A stretch of DNA of 64,000 nt from Galaxea fascicularis (taxonomy: Eukaryota > Cnidaria > Anthozoa > Scleractinia > Euphylliidae), in NCBI GenBank assembly GCA_948470475.1, contig OX419336.1:4589484-4653483 (forward strand), in the 5' to 3' direction. Made by a program: the position numbers and the translations under genes. Positions 47,946 to 60,025 of this stretch are shown piece by piece (within the stretch, counting starts at the first letter, position 1; each line of letters starts with the position of its first letter). The notes under the pieces were generated by a model. That model had not been told where the DNA came from. It saw nothing but the letters and a program-made list of their open reading frames with translations, and searched no databases.

Positions 47946-49751
47946 AGCCGCCAATGTTCCGGTCAGAAAATCGACGGTTGAAAATTCTTACACATCTTCC
48001 ACTACGCAACTGACTGTTTCTTAGTGGCTGGTCTGTATCTTGGATTTCAGCTACCAGCTAACAGTAGGGTTCGTGCTATTCCTAGTTGAAGTCCTTAAAT
48101 AGCCTCGGAATTTAGTTTTTGATTTCAAGGGCGCTTGAAAAGCCCTTGAAAAGAGGAATTTCTGCCGAAACCGCTTAAAAATAATGAAAACTCCTTGATT
48201 TTATGTACACAAGCCAGTACGGACTCTGTTAATCAGGGTTATACCAATTATGGTCATGCTAGGACCGAACGTGAACTAGTTAGATTATATATTAATTGTA
48301 CAAACGCTACTTGCAACTAGTTTTCCAACGAGAGTAAAGTTGAAAACATCGTTAGCAAGTACAGAGGTTCAATGAAGTAGTAAATTTAATTGGAAATAAG
48401 GGATGAATATTTTGTTAGAAGACAAAGAGATTGCTAAAGATCACAAGTGAAACATTGCAATTTAAGGTGTCGTTTAAAATTGTTAAAGGAACGTTTTCCG
48501 CTGGACGTACAAATTTTTGTTCAAGTTAGCAAACATAGCTTTAATAATCTGTTTTCAATTCTTTTTGTTCGCCGCCATTTTGGGTTTTATGACTTCATAC
48601 GATAGCCTTCCATCCCTGGAAGTAGTAGTAGAAGTCCAAAATGGCGGCGTGTGGAAATTTAACAGGCGAATAAGCGATCATCAAATGTCGTTTCCTGCAT
48701 TTGAATTGTTAATTTTTCTTTTTGCATTCTGTTCAAATTTCAATTATTTCTGTTTTCAACCATTTGATATTAGCTTATTGCTAACGCGAAGGTCTCCTTT
48801 GAAAACAGTTTGACCAAACGGACAACGTGAATTCCGATGGTGTATATTTTACGATTGTTTGGTGACCAATCCAAGATATGACATCCATTTTTCGATTAGT
48901 CACGTGTTTTACATTACCACGTAATGCAAGTATTTCGTTGTGCGCCAACATCAAAGATGTTGATTTCGCCTGGTTGCGTGAAAACACGCAATTGAATATG
49001 AGACAAGCCGGATAACATATTTGGCCAGATATTGATTTATCTTTACTCGATTCTCGCTTTGACCAGCTTTTAATAGGGAAGGCGCGGTTGGAGCCAAAAA
49101 TTTACAACTCATCACTTTGTAAATAGTTTTATATTCCTGTTTCTCTTTTCTCTTTGGGGTGGGGTGGGGTCGTATTGCCACGTGCTTACGGCAATCTGTT
49201 GAGCTGAATGCGTTTAGGTAAGCAGTACTTTGTGTAATTAGGAAACGAAAATAAAGAAAAATTGAAATCGTGATAATACATTTAAAGAGTTTACTGTGAC
49301 GAAGATTCAAAATGAGTTAATCAAAGCACGCGGTTGGTCATGGGAAAACGACGTTGCTATCCATGAGACCTCGTGCGCCTTATTTTACTCTCGCTTCCAA
49401 TCTTTTCCTTCCTCAGAAACTGAAATAAATGATACTGAGTACACGGCTAGCCGATGAAAGGTGAAAGCCGCTAGTGTCACGTCTTCTTCTTAAGCTCATT
49501 TGAACCTACCAAATAAAAAGTTTACGAGCAAAACTGCAAGAAATAACAATTTCACGCTTGCAAAACTGCTGGCTGACAAAGAACGGATACTTAACACGGA
49601 GTGCTCCTGTAAGTCTTATATTTTAGGTTGGAAGTGTAGTCTCGCACTATCCTTATTTTTGGTGGAAACTGCGTGTTCGTTGAGTGTTTGATTACTGCGG
49701 AGATCTTGGTTTGTGGACATCATAACTGTGATTGATTGAACGGTATTCACG
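47946..49751. other. intergenic region between huntingtin and the lectin gene
   Basis: No gene recognised. It contains inverted GCCGCCATTTTGG (about 48568) and CCAAAATGGCGGC (about 48639) that could fold around 60 bases, and AT-rich sequence with short open frames that look random. The two flanking genes are convergent. Confidence 0.5.
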
Positions 49752-51061
49752 CTAAACGGTCGCGTGATAGTCAAAGTCGTTGCTGTTCATTAGATCGCCA
49801 GGAAATCTCGCTTCATTGGCGTCGTTTAATTCACATAATCCTGCAGATTGTAAATCCAGCCATCTGTAGTTCACTGACGAACAGTTGCTATGTCGCTGAC
49901 ACCAAAGCAAACATTCCAGGTCACTCGAAACAGTCACGTAAGTGATCAGGTGATTGATCAACTGTTTCCTTGCTGTCGTCTTAAAATATCGGCCATGAAG
50001 CCCAGCTGTTTTGGGGAGAGGTATTCTTCAATTAGACACCTGCCTTTTTTTTTCACTCGCGGCGTTAACGTGCTCCTGGGGATTCACGTAATTCCGACCG
50101 AGGTGAATGACAGGGAGAAATGGTAACCAAAACGGGGACGAGGGGGGCAATGAAGCCGTTTATTTTCGTGTTGTAGAATTACTAGTTCTAAGCTGGAAAT
50201 TTATGCTATCATGGCTTAATTCATGTATCACTTTAAACATTTTTTCTAATACGTTCAATTCTGGTACTAAATTGTCAATAGCAAATGGTATTGGTTGATT
50301 CCAGTGCCGAATAATCTCAGATCGGATTTATTTATTAAATTTCGTAGTGTCTGTTTCTTAATTCTCATACAGGTATAAAATCTGAATCTACAAACGAAGA
50401 GGCACGTAAACACCTATAAGAGCCTAAGGAGGAGCTTTTGTTGTTACACCATTTTGCCAAGTAGATTATGTGTAGATCCAGTCCTTTGTTGGAACAAACG
50501 ACCATTTCAGGACGTAATTTGAAATTGTAATTTTGACCGTTTGCCCCCACGAAGGACTGGATCTACCCACAATTCACTGGTCATTAGTAAATAGTTTATT
50601 ATTCATCTTCCTCGTGCTCAGACTTCCCCTTATTGCGGACAGGTAACGGCTAAACATTGTGAAAAAAGTTACTTCACCTTTTTCGCAGATGAATGGCTGC
50701 TTATCAGAGCAAGTCTTGTCGTTCCACATACCATTAAAGCTGCTATAGTCTGTCATCTCGCCACAGTCTTCATTTCCAGAAATAATGGGCTTTTCTATCC
50801 AGTTCTGAAAAGTGAGATTCTCTCCGTTCGACCAGCGGAACATACTCAAATTACGATCTTTAATTAAACCGATCCACAAGCTTTTATTGACGGCCATGTT
50901 TTGATAAACAAATTGACTTTCCGCGGCCGAATTGATGTTGACCAAGTTTCCTTGCTTTTCTTGGCAAAACTTTGATGCGTCGTTCCATGTCTTATTGATG
51001 CTGTAAAATCGATAACAAGATCCACTGTGGTGAAGCCAGTCAGATGGACAGTAAAGCAAAC
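49752..51061 (-). CDS. C-type lectin + PAN/apple protein, 5' exon not found
   Basis: Two exons on the - strand: 51061-50678 and 49972-49752 (TAG at 49754-49752). The first encodes a whole C-type lectin-like domain of about 127 residues. It has six cysteines in the long-form pattern (YCPSDW, GSCYRF, SKFC, NEDCGEM, KTCSDK, FICEK) and the WIGL and WND landmarks. The sugar-specifying EPN/QPD position reads EKP. The second encodes 73 residues of a PAN/apple-like unit (LECLLWCQRHSNCSSVNYR, then GLCELNDANEARFPGDL). Both junctions are phase 1 and compatible. The first exon must be preceded by an exon ending in phase 1, probably a signal peptide, and I could not find it between 51.1 and 54 kb. A secreted or surface recognition protein is the natural reading from the domains. 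The acceptor at 49973-49974 has a weak pyrimidine tract. The gene may be intact with a distant first exon, or a 5'-truncated relic. Confidence 0.72.
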
Positions 51062-51125
51062 CTGTTAATGAAGATGCCAACATGTTTGATTTACAGTCTG
51101 TCGAACGTTCTAGCATTCGTGACAC

Positions 51126-51170
51126 ATGATGATGATGATGATGATGATCATCATCATCATCGTCATCAAA
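51126..51170. repeat. inverted GAT/ATC triplet microsatellite
   Basis: A GATGATGAT run passes straight into ATCATCATC, making a self-complementary hairpin. It adds Asp and His runs to an open frame upstream of the lectin exon. Confidence 0.88.
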
Positions 51171-51727
51171 GAAACGAAGAATGAATGTTCTGTTTGTTGT
51201 AAAAACACCAATAAAATACCAAACCATCTCCAAAGGCGCGATTTATCATGGCAACGGTGATCGATCTTTGCAGGTGTGAAGATAACATGTTATTTTCACA
51301 TCTGAAGATATCATATTTTCGCGCGAAAGCACACCTGGTATTTCGTTGGTATTTATATAATAAGATCAGTTAATGTGTCCGTAGTCGCGTGTTAAATAAA
51401 TTAAAAAGGAAAACGAGAGTTTCAGAACATATATCAACACTGAGAAGTGTGCGTCGAAATAACCGATGTGTGGCCGAGATTTTTAACCGCCCCTAGGAAG
51501 GGAGGCGGCGGGTGCGTCCGCCTCCATGGTTCACCTGTCGTGGACCGATAGCTCAAACGAGAATTTAAAAACGAAACCAGCTGGCGTAGGTTGAAAATGA
51601 AATTTTTAAAATCAAGTTTGTCCATCCAATGAACAGTCATAAATAGAAAATTGTAATTTGGACTGAAACACTGCCCAACAATTCCGTCCCTAAAAGCTAA
51701 AGTGACAAAGGTCAAGAGTTTTCCTTG

Positions 51728-51749
51728 TGTTGTGGCTCTAAAAAGAGCC
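51728..51749 (-). promoter_or_regulatory. histone-3'-end-like stem-loop, orphan (candidate)
   Basis: On the - strand GGCTCT-TTTT-AGAGCC forms a perfect 6-bp stem with a 4-base loop, followed by ACAACACAAGGAAAAC. This is close to the replication-dependent histone mRNA stem-loop with a purine-rich downstream element. No histone coding sequence lies upstream on the - strand within 300 bases. Confidence 0.3.
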
Positions 51750-52249
51750 GTCTTGTGTGCCTCTGAAGAGGGACGCACCCTCCCTCTACCCTTTCAAAAT
51801 CCTGGCTACAGTCTAATGTAGCTTCTTATTCCAATCATAATTTCAGCCAAAAATCTACCAAAATCATTATCATTTTTTATTTATTTAACGCTACTTCAGG
51901 GCATTGATTTAATCGACTTTTAAACAACCAACGCCTCTGAATATCTGTTAATTTAGTATTCCCACGGTCACATATAGTTCCCCAAACCGTTGAAAATTCT
52001 TGGAGAAATTCAAAGCAAAAGTTCATCAAATTTTACAATAATTAGGGTCACATATACAGACCTCCTTCGCGGTATTTATTTATTTTTTGTTTTCATTTCA
52101 TGAAAAATTATTAATAACGAGTTCGCGGAGAAAGTATTAGACAAACATCTTCAAAGTTGAAGGTGTGCTAATCACCATTATTTGGCTGATTCTTGACATC
52201 GCTTGAAGGCGGACGAGACAAGTGATGACCGCTGTACTTTGGTACACAG

Positions 52250-52615
52250 CGTTATATGTTGCAGCGGCAGCTGTTTCATACCCTATTTCAGACCTGACCC
52301 TTAAATCAATACCTTACATCAGACCTGCCCTATAATCAGTTCCTTAGGTCAGAGCAATGTTAAAGACAATGTTAATACGTTTTTATTAAGTAGGATACAA
52401 AACTGCACTAAGTTTCGAGCTTAAAATTCCACACTATAAAGCAGGTTGCATAATGCGCCGCCAATTCAAGGCTAGAGTGCACAAACCATACCCTATTTCA
52501 GACCAAAATGGTCAAAATTGATACCCTATTTCAGACCAAAACGGCAAAAAAAGACCAAACCCTTTGGCGCCGCACATACCTATATAGCCCAAGGGAGTAC
52601 GCCCCCGGGGTTCCT
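52250..52615. repeat. dispersed repeat with 'CCCTATTTCAGACC' units
   Basis: ACCCTATTTCAGACC occurs at least three times with variants, ending in CCCAAGGGAGTACGCCCCCG. No coding sequence. It appears to be a tandemly organised dispersed repeat. Confidence 0.6.
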
Positions 52616-53930
52616 GGTTTATTATTTTTCTTTTTTGTTTTCATGAACGTCAAGCAATTGTCAGGTCCTCAGAACACAATTTCACGCGCCAACGCCAATT
52701 GTTCGCAGTACATGTAAGGCCGAAAAGTGATCCAACAACACCAGACATTCTTGTTGCTTTGATAATAGTGATAATCGGTTATAAAAACGTTTTGATTCCT
52801 CCCCAACCGTGTTATTTTCCATGAGAAAGCGTGCGACTGATAAGATTAAAGGACTACGCTTTACCGTAAACACTTATTGATTGCTGTCGTCTGTATTTTA
52901 CAAGACGAAAATTATAGTCTCGTATCGGGGGTTTGGATTAAACCGTAGTTGAGGTCTAAAGGTTTCCTGTTCCAAGAAGACTTCATTTTATTACCTTCCT
53001 CAGAGTTCTTTCATCGTGAATTGTCAAGTTTCCCCGCGGATCAACTCCGATTTTATGTATTCTCTGTATAACGCGAAAAAATGTTTATTCGACTCCTCCC
53101 TTTCTTTTAATTTTGTCCACTGTTATTTCTTAGATGAGAAGAAATTTTTTCTTTTTTCTTTTAGTCTGTGTTTTTCCATGTACTGATCATCACATTGACA
53201 TTTTCCCGCCTCTGGTCGATCTTTCACACTGTTACTGTACAAGAAAATTAAGTGTGCGTTTCAAAATATTGACCGTAAAATTTTAACTTAAACACCTCGG
53301 TAACAGTCAAAATTGCATATGTTTAGAAAAAAAGTAAGATTCGTACACTTTGTTATCTGCACCGTTATTAGTGTTTCTAGAGAACCGAAGTAAATTAACG
53401 GGAGACTCGTCTACAATTTCAACAGAAATTGAAATTGAGGTGCTTTTTGCGATTTGCGAATTGAATTTATGCTATAATCTGTCCGGTGCGAGTAGTAGAT
53501 AAAGACGATATTTTTATCGCTTGAATAAATACGGCTTCGTTATCATTTTGTGAAATCAGGAGCCCATCGCTAGTGCGAGTTCCTGGTAAAATCTTTTAGA
53601 GTAGTAAATATCTTGCGTTGCTGCATGACGGCCTTGGTGAAATAAAATATTTTTATTCCTACCTTGTGTTAAGGCCAAAGGCAATGCTTGAGTTGACAAA
53701 TACAACTATTCGAGAAAAGCGCAAAACGAAATTAAAACCGAAAAAATCTCTTTTTGTTGTACATTTTCACGGTGCTGAATACTTACCGCACAAAGAATTG
53801 AGGCTAACATTGCCTTTTTTTCCCTTTTCAAGGCTGAAGCCTTCTTGTCATCGGTTGTATCGTATCGATTATTCTGACTTCAACGTCTCTAATCTGACAG
53901 ATGTCTCACTGCAACCCAAACCATGCATTA

Positions 53931-54929
53931 GGGGCCGACCATTCAACTTTTGAGGGGGGGGGGGGGGGGGTGGGTGATTTCTGGTCAGCAAGTTTTTTTT
54001 TTTCTAGCAACCTGGTGGGCAGGATATTTTTTTCCCTCCTACATGCTCTGCAGGATATTTTTTTTTCTCTCCTCATTTCTCTGCAGGATTTTTTTTTCTC
54101 AAAAAGGTATCGTGTTTACATTTACAGAATGTATTTACATTTACATTGTGGTTATTGCAGTAATAGTTCTAATATGGAGCTGCAAAGCCTTAAAATGTTG
54201 TAAGCTGTACAAAATCATTCTTGTATAGCTACATGCTATGTTTTCGGAATATCATTCTTTAGAATCATTTAATATTACCTACTAACAATATTCTTATGTT
54301 ATAAAGTGATGCTCTAGAGGTAAATTAGAAAATGGTTAGCTTCTTAATTAAAAAAATTATAGCTAAAAATAGCAAAAAGCAGTTCAGAAATGCTCATAGC
54401 ATGGTAGTTACTGCTAGAATCCCAATAACCGCAAGCTACCTAAGGAACTGTAGGCTAACTGTAGTGCTAACTAGACTAGCAAATGTGTAATTTAGGCTAA
54501 CCGTAATGGCTTGCATGACTCCTATGACTTGAAGCCATGTGAACCGAGTAAGCGAGAAATCCCTTATCCCATTATAAGGGAAATTCGCAAGCTACCTAAG
54601 CTAACTGTAGGCCAACCAGTGTGACATTTAGGCTAACCAGAGTGTTATTTAGGCCAATCAATGTGTTTTTTTAATAGACTAACCAGAGTGGCTCGCTGGT
54701 TTGCAGATTATCCGGAATGGTTGCAGTTTTGCTGAGAATTGTAAACGGCCCCCGAGGAATGATGACTGAAACAGCTTTGCAACATTTTTTTTCTTGCTCG
54801 CAGCAGTGCAAGAATTTTTTTTCTATTTCATTTGTGCTGCATGCAATTTTTTTCTTCCACCAAGCGCTTGCAGGAAATTTTTTTTCAAAATCACCCACCC
54901 CCTCCCTCAAGAGTTAAATGGCCGGCCCC
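53931..54929. mobile_element. 1.0-kb non-autonomous element, Harbinger-like ends
   Basis: The left end GGGGCCGACCATTCAACTTT and the - strand right end GGGGCCGGCCATTTAACTCT are inverted for about 45 bases. Both continue into a G-run, GTGGGTGATTT and T-rich blocks with TGCAGGA spacers. TTA stands on each side, as PIF/Harbinger elements leave. No transposase frame. Confidence 0.75.
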
Positions 54930-55070
54930 TTATTGGTCATTGTTCTTTCAGAGCTGTTTCCGTTTGTTACGTTTAGACAGCTTAACAACAGATTGACAAC
55001 GAACGTCAAATGAATATTCGTTTTTGTTTTAATGAGTTCCAAATGAGACAACTCCAAGTTCCTTCATAAA

Positions 55071-55760
55071 GGGTCCGGCCGCACTAGACTGACAAAGTTT
55101 GTTTGACCCTTCCAAAAATCTCGACAAAATTTGTCTCTGCCAAATTTTCAATTTGTCAAGCGTGGGCGCACTGAGACACAGCAAAATATTTGTTAACCAC
55201 AAGTGTCAATCACACGGAAATAAACAACATCGCTTTGCCGCTTGTTTTTTTGGACCTTTCAAGAATCCTCAACTTGGCTGCTTTCAATTTGATCAGTCGT
55301 GATGTAACTTGTACATGTACTCGACTGACGCGGGTGGTTTGCATACGGAAGTGTGTTTGGTCGGTTTACATTGGAGATTCAGCTGAAACGTAGACTTGGG
55401 AACCGTAATAGTTGCAGTCTGAGAAAGGATCGTTATGAAGCATATCGAGGTACGAATCTTCCATCTTCACCGTTTGATTGCCGCGTTGAAATAATTTTGG
55501 CGGGCTTCGTGCTGAAATACTCCATATAGAGATCAAATTTTCTTGATTGACATTTTCCTCCAAATCATAACAAATCTGTCAGATTTAACGCCTGACAAAA
55601 ATTTGTGCTGCTCCAAGGCAGGACGACGGTGTCTTTGAAGTTTGGTAAGCCTTGACAAAATTTGGTAGATCTAAAAATCACCGGGCGCACTTGTCTGAGG
55701 GAACTGGTGACAGATTTTTTTCGCAAAATTAACAACAATTTGCCCAGTGAGTCCGGGCCC
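55071..55760. mobile_element. 690-bp inverted-end element
   Basis: It begins GGGTCCGGCCGCACTAGACT. On the - strand it begins GGGCCCGGACTCACTGGGCA. Repeated TTGACAAAATTTG and CAAATTTTGTC units point inward in opposite directions. Short frames inside are not gene-like. Confidence 0.6.
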
Positions 55761-56954
55761 AAAGACTACGTTACACATTTTAATGAAAGTGTACCTAACC
55801 CCCAAATTTTTCTTCTCGTCTATAAATAAATCTTTGTTTTCTAAGAAGTTTTGCGAGAACAAATTTGGATTTTGTTTAATCTTTTTATGACCAAGTATAG
55901 GGAGTCTGGGTTGAACTGAGGTGATGACGTCTAATAAACTCTAGCGTCTTATTTATTCGGCTCTGTATTTGTTTCTGTTGTCCGAACCCGCAAACTTTAA
56001 GAGGCGTCTACCGTGGTTCGTGGTTCTGTGCACGCTGGGTGTCCTCGTTAGCAAAAACGTAAAGTAAAGCTGCTAACCCCACCCCCTCCCCTCATTTTTT
56101 TTCTGGTATGGTTTTTCCTATAGAATTAAATGCACAACTGTGAACAAATTTTCATTCGGTTGATTCTTCGATTTTCCGTTACCCATGTTGAAATTACCAC
56201 CCAAAACACTTCTATTTTGTGTCACGGCTGAGTTGTTGGATCAACGCGCAACAGTAAACGAGGCCTTCCAGGGGTGGACTGGTGTCGCTTTGTCGCTCGT
56301 TTACGACTCTGTCTCTTCCCTGTTTCGTTAGGAGGAATTGAGGAACAAAGAGGAATTAAAAGTGAATTGTCCCTGTCGCAGACTTTCGCGCTTTTCCTGC
56401 CGATTTCTGTCGGAAGTTGGTGTTTTGGCATGGGAGAAGACTGTCAAATATTTACGGCCGCGGAGCCATGTCACTTGTCGCTTCTACCTCTTGAAAGGCC
56501 TCGTAAACAACTTTACCATCATCTGTCAAACTAAAAGCAAAAAATAAACAAGAGAAACTATTGTTAATCGCCGAACGGTCCCAAACGGAACGGCAACTTT
56601 TACCTAAAGTGGCCCTGCATGAGGCTCACAGACCTCCCGCATTCAGGTATTGCGAGCAGTCTTGAGACGGAATATTAAAAAGAAGATCGAGAGTTTCGCC
56701 ATGACAAGCACGTCTTTAAACGATCAAGCTCTCTCTCTCATTTTCTTCTCACTGTTTGCATTTACATGGCATTAATTAAACAACACTAAATACATCAGAC
56801 AGGTTTGCTACCATTCAATCATGCAAGGTTTAATTTTGATATGGTTTTTTTAGAATTACGTAGATTGATAACACTATCTCCAAGCTCCTGCTTCAACACA
56901 ATAAAAAGGTTGTCGTTGTTAAATACCTCTTACTAACCGAGTTTGAGTTCCGCA

Positions 56955-57058
56955 CTGTAAGTTACGGACCGAGTTTTTTTTCCCGTTCGCTTATGGCCCA
57001 AGTGCGAAGCGCGCGGGCCATAAATCGACGGGAAAAAACGAGGATCCGTAACTTACAG
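56955..57058. repeat. hairpin around GTAAGTTACGGACCGAG
   Basis: The arms CTGTAAGTTACGGACCGAG and, on the - strand, CTGTAAGTTACGGATCCTCG pair through GGGAAAAAA and GGCCATAA blocks around an AGTGCGAAGCGCGC centre. Confidence 0.85.
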
Positions 57059-57266
57059 TACGGACCGAGAAGACGAGGTTAGTAAGATATATAATTATTA
57101 TTTATTATATGGGTAGCTCCGTGAGCGGGCAAGATGAACCAAATCCCGTGCTGTGATTGGCTACCCGAGCGGGCAAGATGGAGTGATCTTGCGCGCTCGG
57201 GATTACGCGCTTTGTCCCGCAAGAAAAATTTCTCTGAAGCCGGCTTATCCCATATAATAAATCCTT

Positions 57267-57280
57267 TATTGACCAAGCTT

Positions 57281-57315
<35 letters not shown>

Positions 57316-57326
57316 TTTTTTGCGAG

Positions 57327-57359
<33 letters not shown>

Positions 57360-57419
57360 CACGCAAAAAGAGAACTTGGCCAATATCCAGCCATCTTGAC
57401 CTCTCGCTTGGTCAATAAC
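57267..57419. repeat. 150-bp imperfect palindrome
   Basis: TTATTGACCAAG at the left is mirrored by CTTGGTCAATAA at the right. Inside, GGTCAAGATGGCTGGATATT pairs with its complement and the tip is GGACCTCGACTTCGTCTCGGTCC. With the preceding hairpin it makes a compound inverted-repeat block to about 57545. Confidence 0.87.
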
Positions 57420-57563
57420 CCATACATCTTTGAGGTTAGTCAGGAACGCGAGATAGAAAACTTTCAAATTTAGCGGGCCGTACAGTAAAGTACGGTCCGA
57501 AAAATTGACCAATCACAGTGCGCGTACTAACTGAGAGATATAACAAAACCCTTTAATTCCCAT

Positions 57564-57577
57564 TAGTATCACTCAAT

Positions 57578-57615
<38 letters not shown>

Positions 57616-57745
57616 GCTACTAGAGGGAGTAGCAATCGAGCGTGATGCTTTCTTTCGTTTTATTCCCAAATAAATATTTCTTCAACTTGCATTTGCTAAC
57701 TTTATTATTGCCTTTTCTGTCCGACTAGTTGGGTGATACTAAAAC
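57564..57745. mobile_element. MITE with TAGTATCAC ends
   Basis: TAGTATCACTCAATTAGT at the left and, on the - strand, TAGTATCACCCAACTAGT at the right are inverted ends. AT-rich interior, no ORF. Confidence 0.65.
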
Positions 57746-57951
57746 AATTAGACCTTTCGCCATCGAGGGCCACGGGTCTAATTGTTAATTACTATATACC
57801 ACACAAGTAAATAGTGCTTTTCGCGCGTTCTGATTGGTTAACTCGGAGGTGATTAGCAAAGTACTATTCACCTCCGAGTAGCCGAAGAGAAACAAAACAG
57901 CCTCCCGTATCGGTTTCCGAAGTTATTTGAATAAACTCTAGCTATTGAGCT

Positions 57952-58060
57952 GGTGCGATATATATCGGTGAAAGCGGTATGAAAAGCGGTGAGAGCGGTA
58001 TGTGTCGGTGAAAAAGCGAAAAAGCGGTATATGTCGGTGAAAGCGGTAAATATCCACCAG
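57952..58060. repeat. GGTGAAAGCGGTAT minisatellite
   Basis: About six degenerate units of GTCGGTGAAAGCGGTAT. Just left of it is a short palindrome (57842-57878) built on CTCGGAGGTGA. Confidence 0.8.
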
Positions 58061-58330
58061 TATTCACCTCCACTGCGGTGAATATTTGTTTAATATCAAC
58101 AATTGTATTCTTCTTACAGTGCCCACATATTTCATCTTGCATGTTGGGAGATACACTCAACTAACTGATCGCTGGTGATCATTTTTTTATTCTCATGCCC
58201 TGTAATATTGATGAAATTACTGCTATGATCGCTGAAGATCTTTGGTAACATGGTAAGGAAAAGTTAGATGGTACGCACTATTGGGATGGAAAGGGCTGAG
58301 TTGTGTCAGGACACTGAGGATCACGCTTAA

Positions 58331-58615
58331 AAGGTCGATTTACACGGTACGATTTTTGTTTAAGACTGTCGCATGCAATTTCTGTAGCGCGCGCTGCACT
58401 GCTCGCACCATGCAAAAAATCGGATACGACACTTGTCATTCAATTTACCTATATGGTATGGTTTTAAAATATGATTCAAAATCCTACGACAAATTTTAGG
58501 CGGCGTGCGTCTGTCGGAGAGACGTTGTATGAGCATTCACACGGCACAACTTTGTTCTACGTTGTGTCGCATACGCCAAGACGTGCGCGACAAATCGTAC
58601 AGTGTAAATCGGCCC
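58331..58615. mobile_element. MITE with TTAA duplication (piggyBac-like)
   Basis: The left end AAGGTCGATTTACACGGTAC is inverted at the right (GTACAGTGTAAATCGGCCC). TTAA stands at 58327-58330 and 58616-58619. No transposase frame. It lies just 3' of the LamG-PAN gene. Confidence 0.78.
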
Positions 58616-58741
58616 TTAATATATCGTTGCACTTAGTTTTTGGTACAATAAACGATCAAACAAACAGATTTTTTAGCGGTAACAACACTTTGGTCATTCT
58701 GCTCTGTCACATATTAGAAGTGATGAGCACTGTTTTTTTTT

Positions 58742-59994
58742 TCAGACGAAATCATTCTTATTGTAATATTGTTTGCCTTTACGACCGTCTCTGCGTCCCA
58801 AGGTCGCTTCAAATTTTACTCGGTAAAGCTGGCAGTTCACTCGATTTGATCTTTCCCTGCTTGTTATTCCATCGATGGACACTGAATTACACTCAGGCAG
58901 ACGGGAGCAGCGTAACAAACATTCCATCACACTAGAGCCTGCGAATGCAGCAAGAACCGGTTTGACACCTTGTTCCTCTTCTTGAGAGGGGAAGACTGGA
59001 TGGAAGTGATCGTCTGTCAAAATGCAGATTAAACGAATAACGATATGTTTTAGAGTACAGTGCAGGTATATTCCTTCTACATAATTTGCAAGGTATACAT
59101 TAGAGCATAACGACCGTGACGATGACATTGACGATCGCCCCGACGACTAAGTCAACGATGATGAAGATGATGATGATGATGATGATGATGATGGTGGTGG
59201 AGGTGGATTGTGATGGTGGTGGTGATGGTGATGATGTGTAACCAGGGCTTTTGTGGGGAGTATTAGCTCCGCGGTTTAGCGAGAGGTGCCCTGTTACCTT
59301 TCGGGATCTTTTCACGTGGTGGATCCGACCTCCGTCGAGAAAAATGACGTTTATTGGAGATCTTCACTCATTTCGTTACAGGCAGAACTCAAAGCTCTAC
59401 TGACAGGCTCATTGTCATAAATCAGTTGCAACCAATAATATTTGGACAACTCATGCACTTACGTAAGCTTTTAGCAAATAGAGGAAATTCTTCACACCTT
59501 TACAACCCAATGCTGATTTACATTCTATAGCGTTACCCTAAGGACAGGTGGAAAAAACCTAAATTACTCGCTCTAACTTTTCTTAAATCTCGTGCTGGAA
59601 AAACGTCCCGTAACAGATGACTGAAGATGATGGTGCTGCTGATGATGGTGACGGTGATGGTGAAAGAGGCTCATATGGTGACATTGTGAATCACAGGACG
59701 TACCTTGTGTCTGCCAAACGGTTCTGTTCTGGACAGCGATGATTTCCTGCCGGCTCAGTGCTTTGCTATAGACCTGGATACAACAAATGCGCCCTTTGAA
59801 ACAACTTTGGGGCTTAGCATCGTCCTTCGCACCCAAACGCACTTCATAGTGGGTGTGCAACTCTGTACTGTTAACGTTTACCTAAACAGTAAACACACAA
59901 ATCAAATCAAAATCGAATCAATTTTATTTTAGCTCGACAGCGTGAGGAGTGTTTACCCAAATCTCCCGAGCCAGGGACTCATGTACTAAACGTT

Positions 59995-60025
<31 letters not shown>

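Noticed and set aside
51062..51233. N-terminal extension of the lectin frame with Asp and His runs
   Set aside because: It is read through the inverted triplet microsatellite. A good acceptor (TTAACAG) at 51062 starts the real exon.
53618..53953. 111-codon frame with a basic start
   Set aside because: It runs into the left end of the Harbinger-like element and has no recognisable domain or splice context.
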